Shown piece after piece: positions 23,888 to 32,822 of a DNA stretch of 64,000 nucleotides (positions are counted from its first letter, which is position 1; every line of letters begins with the position of its first letter). The notes beneath the pieces were generated by a model. The model was not told the DNA's origin, did no database searches, and was given only the letters and a program-made list of their open reading frames with translations. The stretch comes from DATBGZ01 sp036557785. Its GTDB lineage: Bacteria > Actinomycetota > Actinomycetes > Mycobacteriales > Micromonosporaceae. Made by a program: the position numbers and the translations under genes. The stretch spans positions 4,248 to 68,247 of the forward strand of contig DATBGZ010000016.1 of the NCBI GenBank assembly GCA_036557785.1, read 5' to 3'.

Positions 23888-24908
23888 CGTTCCGGTGGCC
23901 CTGACCGCGAAGGATCTCAAGACCGACCAGGAGGTGCGCTGGTGCCCCGGCTGCGGGGATTACGCGATCCTGGCCGCGGTGCAGTCGTTCATGCCGGAGC
24001 TGGCGATCCCGAAGGAGCGGATGGTCTTCATCTCGGGCATCGGGTGCTCGTCGCGGTTCCCGTACTACATGGAGACCTACGGCGTGCACTCCATCCACGG
24101 TCGAGCCCCCGCGATCGCGACCGGTCTGGCGGTGTCGCGACCAGACCTGTCGGTATGGGTGGTCACCGGCGACGGCGACGCGCTGTCGATCGGCGGCAAT
24201 CACCTCATCCACGCGCTGCGCCGCAATGTCAACCTGAAGATCCTGCTCTTCAACAACCGGATCTATGGCCTCACCAAGGGCCAGTACTCGCCCACCTCGG
24301 AGCTGGGCAAGGTGTCGAAGTCCACGCCGCTGGGCTCCGCCGACGCTCCGTTCAACCCGATCTCGCTCGCTCTCGGGGCGGAGGCGTCGTTCGTGGCGCG
24401 GACGATCGACTCGGACCGCAAGCACCTGCAGTCGGTCCTGCGGGCCGCGGCACAGCATCAAGGATCCGCATTCGTCGAGATATACCAGAACTGCAACATC
24501 TTCAACGACGGCGCCTTCGACCTGCTCAAGGATGCCGGGACGCGCGAGGCGGCGCTCATCCCGCTCGAGCACGGGCAGCCGCTGACCTTTGGCACAGACG
24601 GGCAGTCCGCGGTCGTTCGCTCGGCCTCGGGGTTCGGCCTGGAGGTGCGTGCCACGGCCGAAGTCGCACCGGAGCAGATCATCGTGCACGACGAGACGGT
24701 CGCCGAGCCGGCCTACGCGTTCGCGCTCTCGCGGCTGCCGATGGCCGACCTGTCGCACACGCCGATCGGGGTGTTCCGCAACGTCGACCGGCCCACGTAC
24801 GACGGCCTGGTCCGTGCCCAGGTGGACGCGGCCATGTCCAAGGTGGACGATCCGAATGCCGAGCTCACGAAGCTGCTGAACTCCGGCGACACCTGGACGA
24901 TCCTGTAG
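23880..24908 (+). CDS. korB: 2-oxoacid:ferredoxin oxidoreductase beta subunit (KorB)
   Basis: The 342-residue beta subunit binds thiamine diphosphate (GDGDALSIGGNHLIHALRRN...NNRIYGLTKGQYSPTS) and has the N-terminal WCPGCGDYAI, whose Cys residues hold the iron-sulphur cluster with a later Cys (QNCNIF). It starts inside the end of korA and is followed after 43 nt by two small genes on the same strand. A ferredoxin gene is not adjacent. Confidence 0.96.
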   Translation: MTSVPVALTAKDLKTDQEVRWCPGCGDYAILAAVQSFMPELAIPKERMVFISGIGCSSRFPYYMETYGVHSIHGRAPAIATGLAVSRPDLSVWVVTGDGDALSIGGNHLIHALRRNVNLKILLFNNRIYGLTKGQYSPTSELGKVSKSTPLGSADAPFNPISLALGAEASFVARTIDSDRKHLQSVLRAAAQHQGSAFVEIYQNCNIFNDGAFDLLKDAGTREAALIPLEHGQPLTFGTDGQSAVVRSASGFGLEVRATAEVAPEQIIVHDETVAEPAYAFALSRLPMADLSHTPIGVFRNVDRPTYDGLVRAQVDAAMSKVDDPNAELTKLLNSGDTWTIL

Positions 24909-24951
24909 CGCGACCGAGGTCGCAGTGGCGACGCCGCTACACTGCTGACCC

Positions 24952-25482
24952 GTGACGCAGTCGCGCATCCCGGTGCCACCAGAGATTGTCGAGGTCACGC
25001 CCGAGACCGAGTTCGAGAGCTTTCTCGCGGTCGTGCGCAACTCGGTGGGATCACACATGTTCCGCAACTTCTTCGTGCGGCGCGAGGGCGAGCTGTTCGA
25101 TGCCCTGCACGACGGTGAGCGCTCCTGCGCCTTCTACGTGAGCAGCATATTGACCATCTTCAAGAAGATCGGCTCGTTCCACAACACCGTGCGCTCGACC
25201 GTGCAGGACCTGGCGCGGTCCGGGTGGGTGCAGGTCGAGGACCTCGACAGCCTGGCCGCCGGCGATGTGCTCGTCTGGGGTGCCGAGCTCATCGGCGAGT
25301 CCTGGCACTCGCACGTCGGCTTCTACCTGACCGAGGGCACGGCCGTGAGCATCTCCGCCGAGACCGGAACGCCGGTCCGCCACCATGACCACCCCAACCA
25401 TGCCTGGTCCGCCATCGCCGCGGCCTACCGCCTGCCGACCTGGGCTCCCCGACCGGCGCCGCCCGTCGAGGGCGCGCGCTAG
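24952..25482 (+). CDS. NlpC/P60-like thiol peptidase-fold protein of unknown role
   Basis: The 176-residue protein has no signal peptide. A SCAFYVSSIL segment in the middle and LAAGDVLVWGAE ... SWHSHVGFYL further on have the spacing of a papain-like Cys/His pair as in NlpC/P60 or amidase-fold proteins. The catalytic assignment (Cys of SCAFYV, His of HSHVGF) is inference. The GTG at 24952 is the start. It lies 43 nt after korB and 2 nt before the next gene, which is also Cys-peptidase-like, so all four may be one transcript. Confidence 0.65.
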   Translation: MTQSRIPVPPEIVEVTPETEFESFLAVVRNSVGSHMFRNFFVRREGELFDALHDGERSCAFYVSSILTIFKKIGSFHNTVRSTVQDLARSGWVQVEDLDSLAAGDVLVWGAELIGESWHSHVGFYLTEGTAVSISAETGTPVRHHDHPNHAWSAIAAAYRLPTWAPRPAPPVEGAR

Positions 25483-25484
25483 CC

Positions 25485-26051
25485 ATGGCGGAGCACGAGG
25501 TCCCGTTCGTCAGCCAGCAGGGGTACCGCGAGGCGCAGTGGCGGCGCTTCGGCTGCGGCACGGCCGCGCTCAAGATGGTCCTCGACTACTGGCACCGCCG
25601 CGATCCGCGCAACCGCACCGCCGAGGCTGACGATCTCTATGCCACCGGCCTCGAGGCGGGCGCCTTCGACCCCGCGTTCGGCTGGCGGCACGCCGGGCTG
25701 GTCGGCCTGGCCCGGTCACACGGCTACGAGGCGTACAACGTCGACGCCGCGCCCAGGAGCCGCCATCCCATGACGGCGCAAGAGGCGCTGGCGGAGTTGA
25801 CGCGTGAACTGTCGCACGGCCCGGTCATCGCCAGCGTGTACCGCGACTTCGATCCTGGCGAGGGCGGCGGGCACCTCGTGGTGGTCACCGGCGACTCGGG
25901 CGGCGCCCTGCTGCTCAACGACCCGAAGCCGGCGCAGGAGGCAGACGGTCGGCTCGTCATGTCCACACGGGACTTCCTGCCGGCATTCAAGCACCGCTAC
26001 ATCGTGGTGCGGCCGCGGCATGAGCCGACGACGTCTAGCCAGCCGGGCTGA
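25485..26051 (+). CDS. C39-like cysteine peptidase-fold protein
   Basis: The 188-residue product starts MAEHEVPFVSQQGYREAQW and has a papain/C39-like triad: Cys in FGCGTAALKMVLDYW, His in GGHLVVVTG and Asp in LLNDP. This is the layout of the Peptidase_C39_2 family. There is no signal peptide or transporter domain, so it should be cytoplasmic. It is almost certainly cotranscribed with the preceding gene (2-nt gap). Its 3' end overlaps the convergent MFS gene by 17 nt. Confidence 0.8.
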   Translation: MAEHEVPFVSQQGYREAQWRRFGCGTAALKMVLDYWHRRDPRNRTAEADDLYATGLEAGAFDPAFGWRHAGLVGLARSHGYEAYNVDAAPRSRHPMTAQEALAELTRELSHGPVIASVYRDFDPGEGGGHLVVVTGDSGGALLLNDPKPAQEADGRLVMSTRDFLPAFKHRYIVVRPRHEPTTSSQPG

Positions 26052-27315
26052 CGGCCGGCTCGGCCGCCGCGGCTTCGGCAGCCGGCGTGGGCAGTTCGCG
26101 CATCCAGCGCAGCGGTGAGGCGAAGACGAACAGGAACGCCAGGCACGCACCGCCGAAACCGATGAAGACGGTCGTGCGCGGGCCGAGCCAGTCACCCAGC
26201 ACACCACCGAGCAGTCCGCCCAGCGGCATCGTGCCCCAGACCAGGAAACGCATGGTCGCGTTCATCCGCCCGAGCAGGCGCTCCGGCGTCAGGCCCTGCC
26301 GGAAGCTGACCTGGGTCACGTTGTAGACCACGACGCCCAGGCCGACCATCGTGAACGCGCCCGCCGCCGCCCAGATCGACCAGCCGTGGTGAGCCAGGGG
26401 CAGGGCGAGAGCAAAGGGGGTCGTTACCCCGGTCGAGACCCAGATCGCCGGACCCTGACCCAGCCAGCGCACGAGCGGCTTGACCACGAACGCTCCGAGC
26501 AGGCCACCGCAGGATGAGATCGAGAAGATCAACCCGATCTGCCCTGGGCTGAGGTGAACGTCGCGGACGAGATAGATGAGCAGCATCGGCATGGCCGCGG
26601 ACCAGAACAGGTTGAAGCTGCCGGTGCAGGCGGCGATCGACCGGAGCAGGCGATTGCTCAGCACGAAGCGAAGGCCTTCCCAGATCTCCTTGCCGAGATG
26701 GGCGTCGGCCTTGCGCTCGGGCTGCGGCTCCCGGTTGCGCACGCGACCGAGGAACAGGGCTGAGCCGGCGAAGCTGATCGCGTCCGCGGCGATCGCGTAC
26801 GGCGCGCTCAGCCACTGGACCAACCAGCCGGCGGCCGTCGGCCCGCCCAACTGCGTGGTGGCCCGGACCACTTCGAGCTTCGCGTTGCCCTCGACCAGGT
26901 TCTCCCGTCCGACGAGGTGCGGCAAGTAGCTCTGGTAGGCGACGTCGAAGAAGACGGTCCCGATGCCGACGAAGAAGCCCACCGCGTACAACTGGTCCAT
27001 CGACAACGACCCGAGCCACCACGTCACCGGCACCGACGCGAGCAGCAGCGCGCGGACCACGTCCCCGACCACCATCACGGAGCGCCGGCGCAGCCGGTCC
27101 ACCCAGGCACCGGCGGGCAGCCCGATGAGCAGGAACGGCAGGCTCTCCATCGTGGCGAGCAGGCCGACCTCGAACGGCCGGGCGTTCAGCGTCAGCACCG
27201 CGACCAGGGGTAGCGCCAACAGGGTCACCTGGGTGCCGACCTGGCTGATCGTGTCCGCGACGAAGAGCTGCCGGAAATCGTGACTGCGCAACAGACCAAG
27301 ACTCAGCCGTGCCAC
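26035..27315 (-). CDS. MFS transporter, probable drug exporter
   Basis: This 426-residue major facilitator has 12 predicted spans and a cytoplasmic loop after span 2 reading AGAWVDRLRRRSVM. It resembles the enterobactin/macrolide exporter branch. The GTG at 27313-27315 is chosen because GGGGAGG stands 5 nt upstream. It is divergent from an ArsR-like regulator, and an inverted repeat lies between them, so expression is probably repressed by that regulator and relieved by a transported compound. The substrate is unknown. Confidence 0.88.
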   Translation of the reverse strand: MARLSLGLLRSHDFRQLFVADTISQVGTQVTLLALPLVAVLTLNARPFEVGLLATMESLPFLLIGLPAGAWVDRLRRRSVMVVGDVVRALLLASVPVTWWLGSLSMDQLYAVGFFVGIGTVFFDVAYQSYLPHLVGRENLVEGNAKLEVVRATTQLGGPTAAGWLVQWLSAPYAIAADAISFAGSALFLGRVRNREPQPERKADAHLGKEIWEGLRFVLSNRLLRSIAACTGSFNLFWSAAMPMLLIYLVRDVHLSPGQIGLIFSISSCGGLLGAFVVKPLVRWLGQGPAIWVSTGVTTPFALALPLAHHGWSIWAAAGAFTMVGLGVVVYNVTQVSFRQGLTPERLLGRMNATMRFLVWGTMPLGGLLGGVLGDWLGPRTTVFIGFGGACLAFLFVFASPLRWMRELPTPAAEAAAAEPAVSPAG

Positions 27316-27383
27316 GCGAACCTCCCCTGCCGCCAAACCGCGACCAAACGACCCTTGCCAACGGCCGCGCACCAGGGTTCGCT

Positions 27384-27407
27384 ACTGGTTGGGAAAAGTC
27401 AACCAGT
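27384..27407. promoter_or_regulatory. candidate operator between MFS exporter and ArsR-like regulator
   Basis: A perfect 8-bp inverted repeat ACTGGTTG / CAACCAGT (27384-27391 and 27400-27407) is separated by 8 bp of A-rich sequence. It lies 69 nt upstream of the exporter start and 21 nt upstream of the regulator start, the right place for a dimeric winged-helix repressor acting on both genes. Confidence 0.55.
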
Positions 27408-27427
27408 TACCGCACCACCGTCATCAC

Positions 27428-27946
27428 ATGCCGACCGAACGCCGCCCCGCGACCGAGGCCGAGGCCCGCGCCCTCGCCTCGGCCCTCCGGCTGCGCATCA
27501 TCCGGCTGTGCCACGACCGCTGCCTGACCAACCGGGAACTCGCGCACCTCCTGGCGACGAACCCGGCGACCATGCTCCACCACGTACGCAAGCTCGTCGA
27601 TACCGGCTTCCTCGTCGCCGAGCCGGCCCGCCGAGGAAAGCGCGGCTCGCGGGAGGTGCCGTACCGCTCGACGGGCAAGTCCTGGCGGCTCGACATCGGC
27701 GAGCACGACAAGTCATCGCAGGCCGTCCTCGACGCCTACCTGCAAGAGGTCGGGCTCGTCGACCTCGACCGCACGTACCTGGTACGGCTGGGCCTGCGGC
27801 TCTCCGAGAAGGAGTACGCCGAGGTGACCCGGCGGCTGCACGACCTGCTCGAGGAGTTCGCCAGCAATCCGGCCTCGGACGAGTCGCGCGCGTACTCGCT
27901 GTACCTCAACCTGCACCCCGACGTCACCCGCGACGCTGCTGGGTGA
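27428..27946 (+). CDS. ArsR-like winged-helix transcriptional regulator
   Basis: The 172-residue product begins MPTERRPATEAEARALAS. A winged helix-turn-helix fills residues 15-90 (ALRLRIIRLCHDRCLTNRELAHLLATNPATMLHHVRKL), as in ArsR-family regulators. The C-terminal half is helical and may carry the ligand or dimer surface. No arsenic-type Cys residues are present, so it senses something else. A TTG start 39 nt upstream is possible but would translate through the operator repeat. Confidence 0.85.
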   Translation: MPTERRPATEAEARALASALRLRIIRLCHDRCLTNRELAHLLATNPATMLHHVRKLVDTGFLVAEPARRGKRGSREVPYRSTGKSWRLDIGEHDKSSQAVLDAYLQEVGLVDLDRTYLVRLGLRLSEKEYAEVTRRLHDLLEEFASNPASDESRAYSLYLNLHPDVTRDAAG

Positions 27947-27962
27947 GTTCACCAGGTCCGCG

Positions 27963-30719
27963 TCACAGGGTCGGCATCGACAAGTCGGCCGTCGGGTCCG
28001 AATCCACCGATAGCCGCACCAGCGCATGCGCCAGGTCGGGGTGCTCCACGTCGAGCGCGAACGTGGTCGCCTCGGCCAGCGTCATGGCGGCACCGGCTGC
28101 ATACGCCTCGTCGAAGGCGACGTCGCCCATGATGTGGCGCACGGCCGATTCGTGGCGCTGGCCCATCGGCCCGAGCACGCCACGGTGGGTCTTGAGCCGG
28201 GATCGCGCGGCCTGGGACGCGCCGAAGAGCGTCGCTGCCTGGGTCATCTCGCCGCCGAGCGCGCATCGCACCGCCATCGCGGTGAGGGCTTCGGTCGCGG
28301 CCCAGTGGTACCCGTGCGCCATGCGGGCTCGCAGGGCCACGACGACGTGATCGTGGGCCGCGATCAGGTCGCCGCGGGACAGCGCGACCATGCCGAGAAG
28401 CATGTCGATGCTGCGACGGCCCCGCTCGGTCGGGTGGGTCGAGGCGACCGCCCGCGCCGCCCCGAGCTCCGTCGCGGCCTCGACGAGACGGCCGCGCCGC
28501 CACAGCATCTGGGCGAGGCAGAACACGGCCGGCAGGGACTCCGCCTCGACGTTGTGGTTGCGCGCCCACTCGATCGCCTCCCGGCATGCGCGCTCCGCCT
28601 CGTCCTCGCGGCCAAGGGCCTGCAGCGCGTCGCCCCGGCAGGCGCTCACCCGAGCGATGAACGCCGCCTGCCCGGTCTTCCAGGCCACCTTCTCCGCCTC
28701 GACGAGCAGCCGCAACTGCTCCTCCAGCTCGCCGTCGGCCCCGGCCTGGCGCGAGAACGTGTGATAGGCGGCGGCGAGCTCTGCGGCCGGGATCTCCTCA
28801 TCGGTACCGCTGCCCTTCTCGAAGAGCCGGGACAACCAGAGCCGGCCCTCACGCGGCAGGCCCCGCTCCCGCCACCACTCGTCGAGCAGGACGGCGAGGC
28901 GCAATCCGTCCCGGATGCGGCCCGCGTTCACGCTCCACAGCAGCGCCGCCCGTACCTCGGCCGCGAGGGAGTCGATCGGGTAGGTCGAGAGGGTCACCGG
29001 CTCACCGTCGACGCCCGTGTGCACCCTCGCCACGGCGTGCAGCACCCACTTCAGGTGCCGGTCCCGGGCCGCCTGCTCCTCGCCGGCCTGCACCAGTGCC
29101 CGCGCGCCGAAGGCCTTGATCGGGTCGAGGACCCGGTAGACGACCTCACCCTCGGTCACGCCGGGCTCCGCGGAGACCAGCGACTTGTCCACCAGCACGG
29201 CGAGCTGGGTCACGGCACCGGGGCCGGCGATCCACTCGACCGTGGGCAGGTCGATGGCGCCGGCGAAGACCGAGAGCTGGCGCAACAGCGACGCGGCACC
29301 GCCGGGCAGGTTCCGGTAGGACCAGTCGACGGTGGCCCGCAGCGTCGAGTGCCGGTGCCGCGTCAGCGTGACGGTCGTGAACTCGCCGGTCAGGCCCGTG
29401 CTGACGTCGAGGGTGCCGAGAAGATCCTCGAGCCGATCGGCGAGCTGGGCCGCGGAGAACAGGCGCAGCCTCGCCGCTGCCAGCTCCAGCGCGAGCGGCA
29501 GGCCGTCGAGACGCTGCGCGACCCGGTGCAGATGGGTGATCTCCTCAGTGCCCGGCTCACGACCGCCCCGCGCTGCGGTGGCCCGATCCAGCAACAGCGC
29601 CACGGCATCCGGCGTGGCTCCGCCGGAGACGGTGATCATGTCCAGCGGCGGGATGCGCCACACCACCTCGCCCGGCACCGCGAGCGGCTCACGGCTCGTC
29701 GCCAGCACGCGTACGCCCGGACCGGCCCCGACCAGTCGCGTGACCAGCGGCTTGACCGCGGAGAGCTGCGCGTCGGCCGTGTCGAGCACGAGCAGCAGCG
29801 AGCGCGGGGCAACGAAGTCGACGATCGTGTCCACGATGGTGCGACCCGGCTCGGGCCGGACGCCGAGCACCTCGGCGACCGCGACGCTGATCAGGTACGG
29901 GTCAGTCACCGCGGCGAGGTCGATGAACCACACGCCGTCGGGGCACGACGGAACCATCGTCGCCGCGACCTCGATCGCCAGGCGCGTCTTGCCGGCGCCC
30001 CCCGGCCCGACGACGCTCACCAGGCGCCGGCTCGCGACCAGCCCGGCGAGCTCTTCGCGCTCGACCTCCCGGCCGATGAAGCTCGACGGCGAGGCGGGCA
30101 GGTTGTGCGAGGCCGCGGCGAGCGTCCGTGGGCGAGGAAAGCTCCGCTCGAGGTCGCCGGCGATGAGCTGGAAGAGGCGTTCCCGGCCGTCGAAGCCACG
30201 CAACTGGTACAGGCCGAGGTCGAGCAGTGAGGCGTCGGCCGGCAGGTCGGTCGCGAGCCGCGCGGTCGCCGCCGAGCAGAGCACCTGCCCGCCGTGGGCA
30301 GCGGCCGCGACCCGCGCGGCCCGGTGTACCTCGGGGGTGGCGTACTCCCCCGCGACCGGCGTCGCGTGACCGCTGTGCAGCCCCATGCGTACCTTGGGCC
30401 GCGCCTGCGGATCGCGCCAGTGGTGCGCATCGAGCGCCCGCTGGCCCTCGATGCAGGCTCGAATCGCCGCGTTGGCGTCGGCAAAGACGGCGAAGACCGA
30501 GTCGCCTTCGGTGAACATCGCGACGCCGTCGCTGGCGCCGAGCGCACGACGAAGTATCTGCCGGTGCTGCGCCAGCATCGGCCGGTACTGGCCGCCGAGC
30601 AGCTGTGCTAACCGGGTCGATCCCTCAATATCCGTAAAGAGGAACGTCACCAGGCCGCTCGGCAGGTCCCGCTTTGTCGCCAAAGAGAGAACCTCCGCCC
30701 CCCTGGAAGTCGGGATCAT
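27963..30719 (-). CDS. cyclase-homology / AAA ATPase / TPR regulator with a TTA codon
   Basis: The 918-residue protein has a class III adenylyl cyclase homology domain (about 20-195), a STAND-type ATPase with P-loop GPGGAGKT at 238-245 and Walker B-like LLLVLDTAD, and a long helical TPR-like C-terminal half. No DNA-binding domain is visible. In the cyclase domain the metal Asp residues are present (D30 in FTDIEGST, D73 in EGDS), but the transition-state Asn is His132 (VHRAAR) and no substrate-specifying Lys is seen, so cyclase activity is doubtful. Leu37 is encoded by TTA, rare in such genomes. The role is probably signal-dependent regulation; the target is unknown. Confidence 0.85.
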   Translation of the reverse strand: MIPTSRGAEVLSLATKRDLPSGLVTFLFTDIEGSTRLAQLLGGQYRPMLAQHRQILRRALGASDGVAMFTEGDSVFAVFADANAAIRACIEGQRALDAHHWRDPQARPKVRMGLHSGHATPVAGEYATPEVHRAARVAAAAHGGQVLCSAATARLATDLPADASLLDLGLYQLRGFDGRERLFQLIAGDLERSFPRPRTLAAASHNLPASPSSFIGREVEREELAGLVASRRLVSVVGPGGAGKTRLAIEVAATMVPSCPDGVWFIDLAAVTDPYLISVAVAEVLGVRPEPGRTIVDTIVDFVAPRSLLLVLDTADAQLSAVKPLVTRLVGAGPGVRVLATSREPLAVPGEVVWRIPPLDMITVSGGATPDAVALLLDRATAARGGREPGTEEITHLHRVAQRLDGLPLALELAAARLRLFSAAQLADRLEDLLGTLDVSTGLTGEFTTVTLTRHRHSTLRATVDWSYRNLPGGAASLLRQLSVFAGAIDLPTVEWIAGPGAVTQLAVLVDKSLVSAEPGVTEGEVVYRVLDPIKAFGARALVQAGEEQAARDRHLKWVLHAVARVHTGVDGEPVTLSTYPIDSLAAEVRAALLWSVNAGRIRDGLRLAVLLDEWWRERGLPREGRLWLSRLFEKGSGTDEEIPAAELAAAYHTFSRQAGADGELEEQLRLLVEAEKVAWKTGQAAFIARVSACRGDALQALGREDEAERACREAIEWARNHNVEAESLPAVFCLAQMLWRRGRLVEAATELGAARAVASTHPTERGRRSIDMLLGMVALSRGDLIAAHDHVVVALRARMAHGYHWAATEALTAMAVRCALGGEMTQAATLFGASQAARSRLKTHRGVLGPMGQRHESAVRHIMGDVAFDEAYAAGAAMTLAEATTFALDVEHPDLAHALVRLSVDSDPTADLSMPTL

Positions 30720-30901
30720 CCTGCCTTACCGGATACCCCATTCGCCAGTGCCGACACGGTTTCACATGGCTGTGTCCACGAAGTCGCCCGGGGGAGCACG
30801 TGGCGAGGGCACCGTGTGGCCAACCTCTCACACTCACTGTGGCCCGGGCGACGATGGTGATTGGCGTTGTCGAATCGGGACGGGGCGGGCAAGCTGGTCT
30901 G

Positions 30902-31906
30902 GTGAGGCTTCGGGAGTGGGACCCAGCCACCGCCCCTGCGGAGGAGATCGCGGCGTGGCTCGACCTCTACAACGAGGTCCTCGTCCACGACCTGCCAACG
31001 GACCCGTCCTGGCAGAGCGCGCATCTGCGCGAGTACCTCGTCCATACCATGCCCGACGAGCGGCGCACCAACTGGATCGCCCAGGACGCGGACGGCAGTT
31101 TCCTGGGTTACGCAGGGCTGCTCGTGCTCTCCGATCTCGGCGTGCTGGAGCTGCACGTCGCACCGCGCGCCCGGCGCTCCGGCGTGGGCCGGGCTCTGCT
31201 CAAGGTCGTCGCCGACCGTGCCCTGACCGAGCGCTTCAGCTCGGTCGGTGTCGAGGTGGTCGGCGGCACGCCCGCGGCGGACTTCTACAGCGGGTACGGC
31301 TTCACCCATGTGTATACCGAGACGCGCAGTATCCTCTCGCTGTCCACGGTGGACTGGGACCACGTCGAGGAGATGGCGGCCGGGCTCGTCTCGGGCTATG
31401 TCGTGACCGTCCACGAGGGTGACCTGCCGGACTCGCTGCTGCCGGCGTACGCCGAGGCGAAGCAGGTCCGGCGCGCGGACCCGACCGGGGACATGGAGCT
31501 GCGACCGAGTTCCTACGACAGCGACCGGTTGCGGGCGAGCCTGCGCTGCCTGAACGTGCGGGGTCTGCATCCGTACATCGTCGTCGCCATGCACGAGCGC
31601 AGCGGCGTGGTGGCCGGCCTGACCGAGCTGGTCGTGCCGGCCCAGCACCCCACCCGGGCCGACCAGTACGACACGATCGTGGTGCCCGCGCACAACAGCT
31701 ACGGCCTGGCCCGGGCGATCAAGGCCCGCATGCTGCTGGAGCTTCGCGCACGCGAGCCCCAGCTCGCAGAGGTGGAGACCTGGCACGCCGCCGATCGCGA
31801 ACAGCTCTCACAGGTCAACAAGGAACTCGGCTTCCAGCCCGACCGGGAGTGGCGTGAGTACGAAGTGGACACCACTGACCTCGCCGCCCGTTTTGCCGAA
31901 GGCTGA
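30902..31906 (+). CDS. tandem GNAT-domain acetyltransferase
   Basis: The 334-residue product carries two GNAT domains. The first (about 1-150) has the acetyl-CoA loop VAPRARRSGVGRALL and YSGYGF. The second (about 160-334) is more diverged but ends NKELGFQPDREWREYEV, as in mycothiol synthase-like double-GNAT proteins. The substrate is unknown. The GTG at 30902 (VRLREWDPATAP) is taken as the start; an ATG at 30854 in frame is an alternative. It is divergent from the cyclase/ATPase gene. Confidence 0.82.
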   Translation: MRLREWDPATAPAEEIAAWLDLYNEVLVHDLPTDPSWQSAHLREYLVHTMPDERRTNWIAQDADGSFLGYAGLLVLSDLGVLELHVAPRARRSGVGRALLKVVADRALTERFSSVGVEVVGGTPAADFYSGYGFTHVYTETRSILSLSTVDWDHVEEMAAGLVSGYVVTVHEGDLPDSLLPAYAEAKQVRRADPTGDMELRPSSYDSDRLRASLRCLNVRGLHPYIVVAMHERSGVVAGLTELVVPAQHPTRADQYDTIVVPAHNSYGLARAIKARMLLELRAREPQLAEVETWHAADREQLSQVNKELGFQPDREWREYEVDTTDLAARFAEG

Positions 31907-31915
31907 TCGCGCCGG

Positions 31916-32800
31916 TCAGCGCGCGAGTGTGGCGAGACGTTCGACGCTGCCGCAGGAGACGAGGCAGCGCTCCTTGGCATTGCCCATGAGCTGGGCGGTC
32001 CAGGTCGTCAGACCACCGTCACCAAGCTCCAGCAGCTGCTCGCCCTCCCCCGTGATGAAGCGGAACGCCGCCTCGACGTAGTAACCCTGCGACCGCCGGC
32101 GGTCCGGCGCGTCCACAGTGGACTGATTTGGCAGCACCTCGTCGAGCCGCTCCCGCACCACCGGGCTGAACACGGCCAGCCGGATCTGGGCTCCGGGCGC
32201 CAGCTCGGCGAACACCCGTCTCCAGTAACCCAGATGCAGGTCGACCAGCCGGGCCTGGGTGCGGCCCGAGCCGACGTCCCGGGCGGAGGAGACGAGGGTG
32301 AAGAGGCGGAAATGTGCCGCCATACCCGGCCCAAAGCGCTGCGCGCGCAGCAGCCGATGGCTCGCGGCGAGATGCACCTCGCCGCCGCGCGGTTGCCGCG
32401 CTCGTCGCTGGGCGGCCTCGATCGCGAGCGCATTGGCGGAGTCGGAGACGACCTCGACCGACCGCATCGCGGTGACGATCCGGTTCTGGCTCACCGGTGC
32501 GACCGCCGCGCAGGTACCGACCGGCACGACCGGGGAGAGTTCGACGGCGTCGAACTGCCCCGGCAGCAGGTGCCACAGCTTCTCCTCGACCGCCGCCAGT
32601 ACCCTCGGGTCGGCGGCGGCCGGCCGTACGAACCGGTCCTCCTGCCAGCGGCGCAGCACGTCGGCTGGCCGGACCTTGGCCGCCCTCGTGCGCGCCACCG
32701 ACAACAGCAGGGTCTGCAGGTCGGTCGCCGACATCTGCTCCAGCGCCTCGCGGGAACCGGCCGGTAGCCGGGACCACACCCGTCGCTCCGCGGCGTTCAT
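31916..32800 (-). CDS. conserved protein of unknown function at the end of the hem operon
   Basis: The 294-residue product is soluble with no signal peptide. Distinct stretches are PVVPVGTCAAVAPVSQNRIV, VVSDSANALAIEAAQRR and AHFRLFTLVSSARDVGSG. They look like a conserved family core, and I vaguely recall similar actinobacterial hypotheticals, but I cannot name a function. The ATG at 32798-32800 begins 23 nt after the hemB stop, so it is probably the last gene of the rex-hem operon. An upstream TTG at 32836 would overlap hemB. It contains one exact copy of the TCCACWGTGGA palindrome. Confidence 0.75.
   Translation of the reverse strand: MNAAERRVWSRLPAGSREALEQMSATDLQTLLLSVARTRAAKVRPADVLRRWQEDRFVRPAAADPRVLAAVEEKLWHLLPGQFDAVELSPVVPVGTCAAVAPVSQNRIVTAMRSVEVVSDSANALAIEAAQRRARQPRGGEVHLAASHRLLRAQRFGPGMAAHFRLFTLVSSARDVGSGRTQARLVDLHLGYWRRVFAELAPGAQIRLAVFSPVVRERLDEVLPNQSTVDAPDRRRSQGYYVEAAFRFITGEGEQLLELGDGGLTTWTAQLMGNAKERCLVSCGSVERLATLAR
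32112..32122. repeat. intragenic palindrome TCCACAGTGGA
   Basis: This is one of four exact copies of TCCACWGTGGA in the window. Here it encodes Ser-Thr-Val-Asp on the minus strand using the codons TCC ACT GTG GAC. The extended form is GTCCACAGTGGAC. Confidence 0.7.
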
Positions 32801-32822
32801 CCGTCCACGATCACGCCACGGA

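Noticed and set aside
27389..27427. TTG start for the ArsR-like regulator at 27389
   Set aside because: It lies inside the operator repeat and has no ribosome site; ATG 27428 fits the family start.
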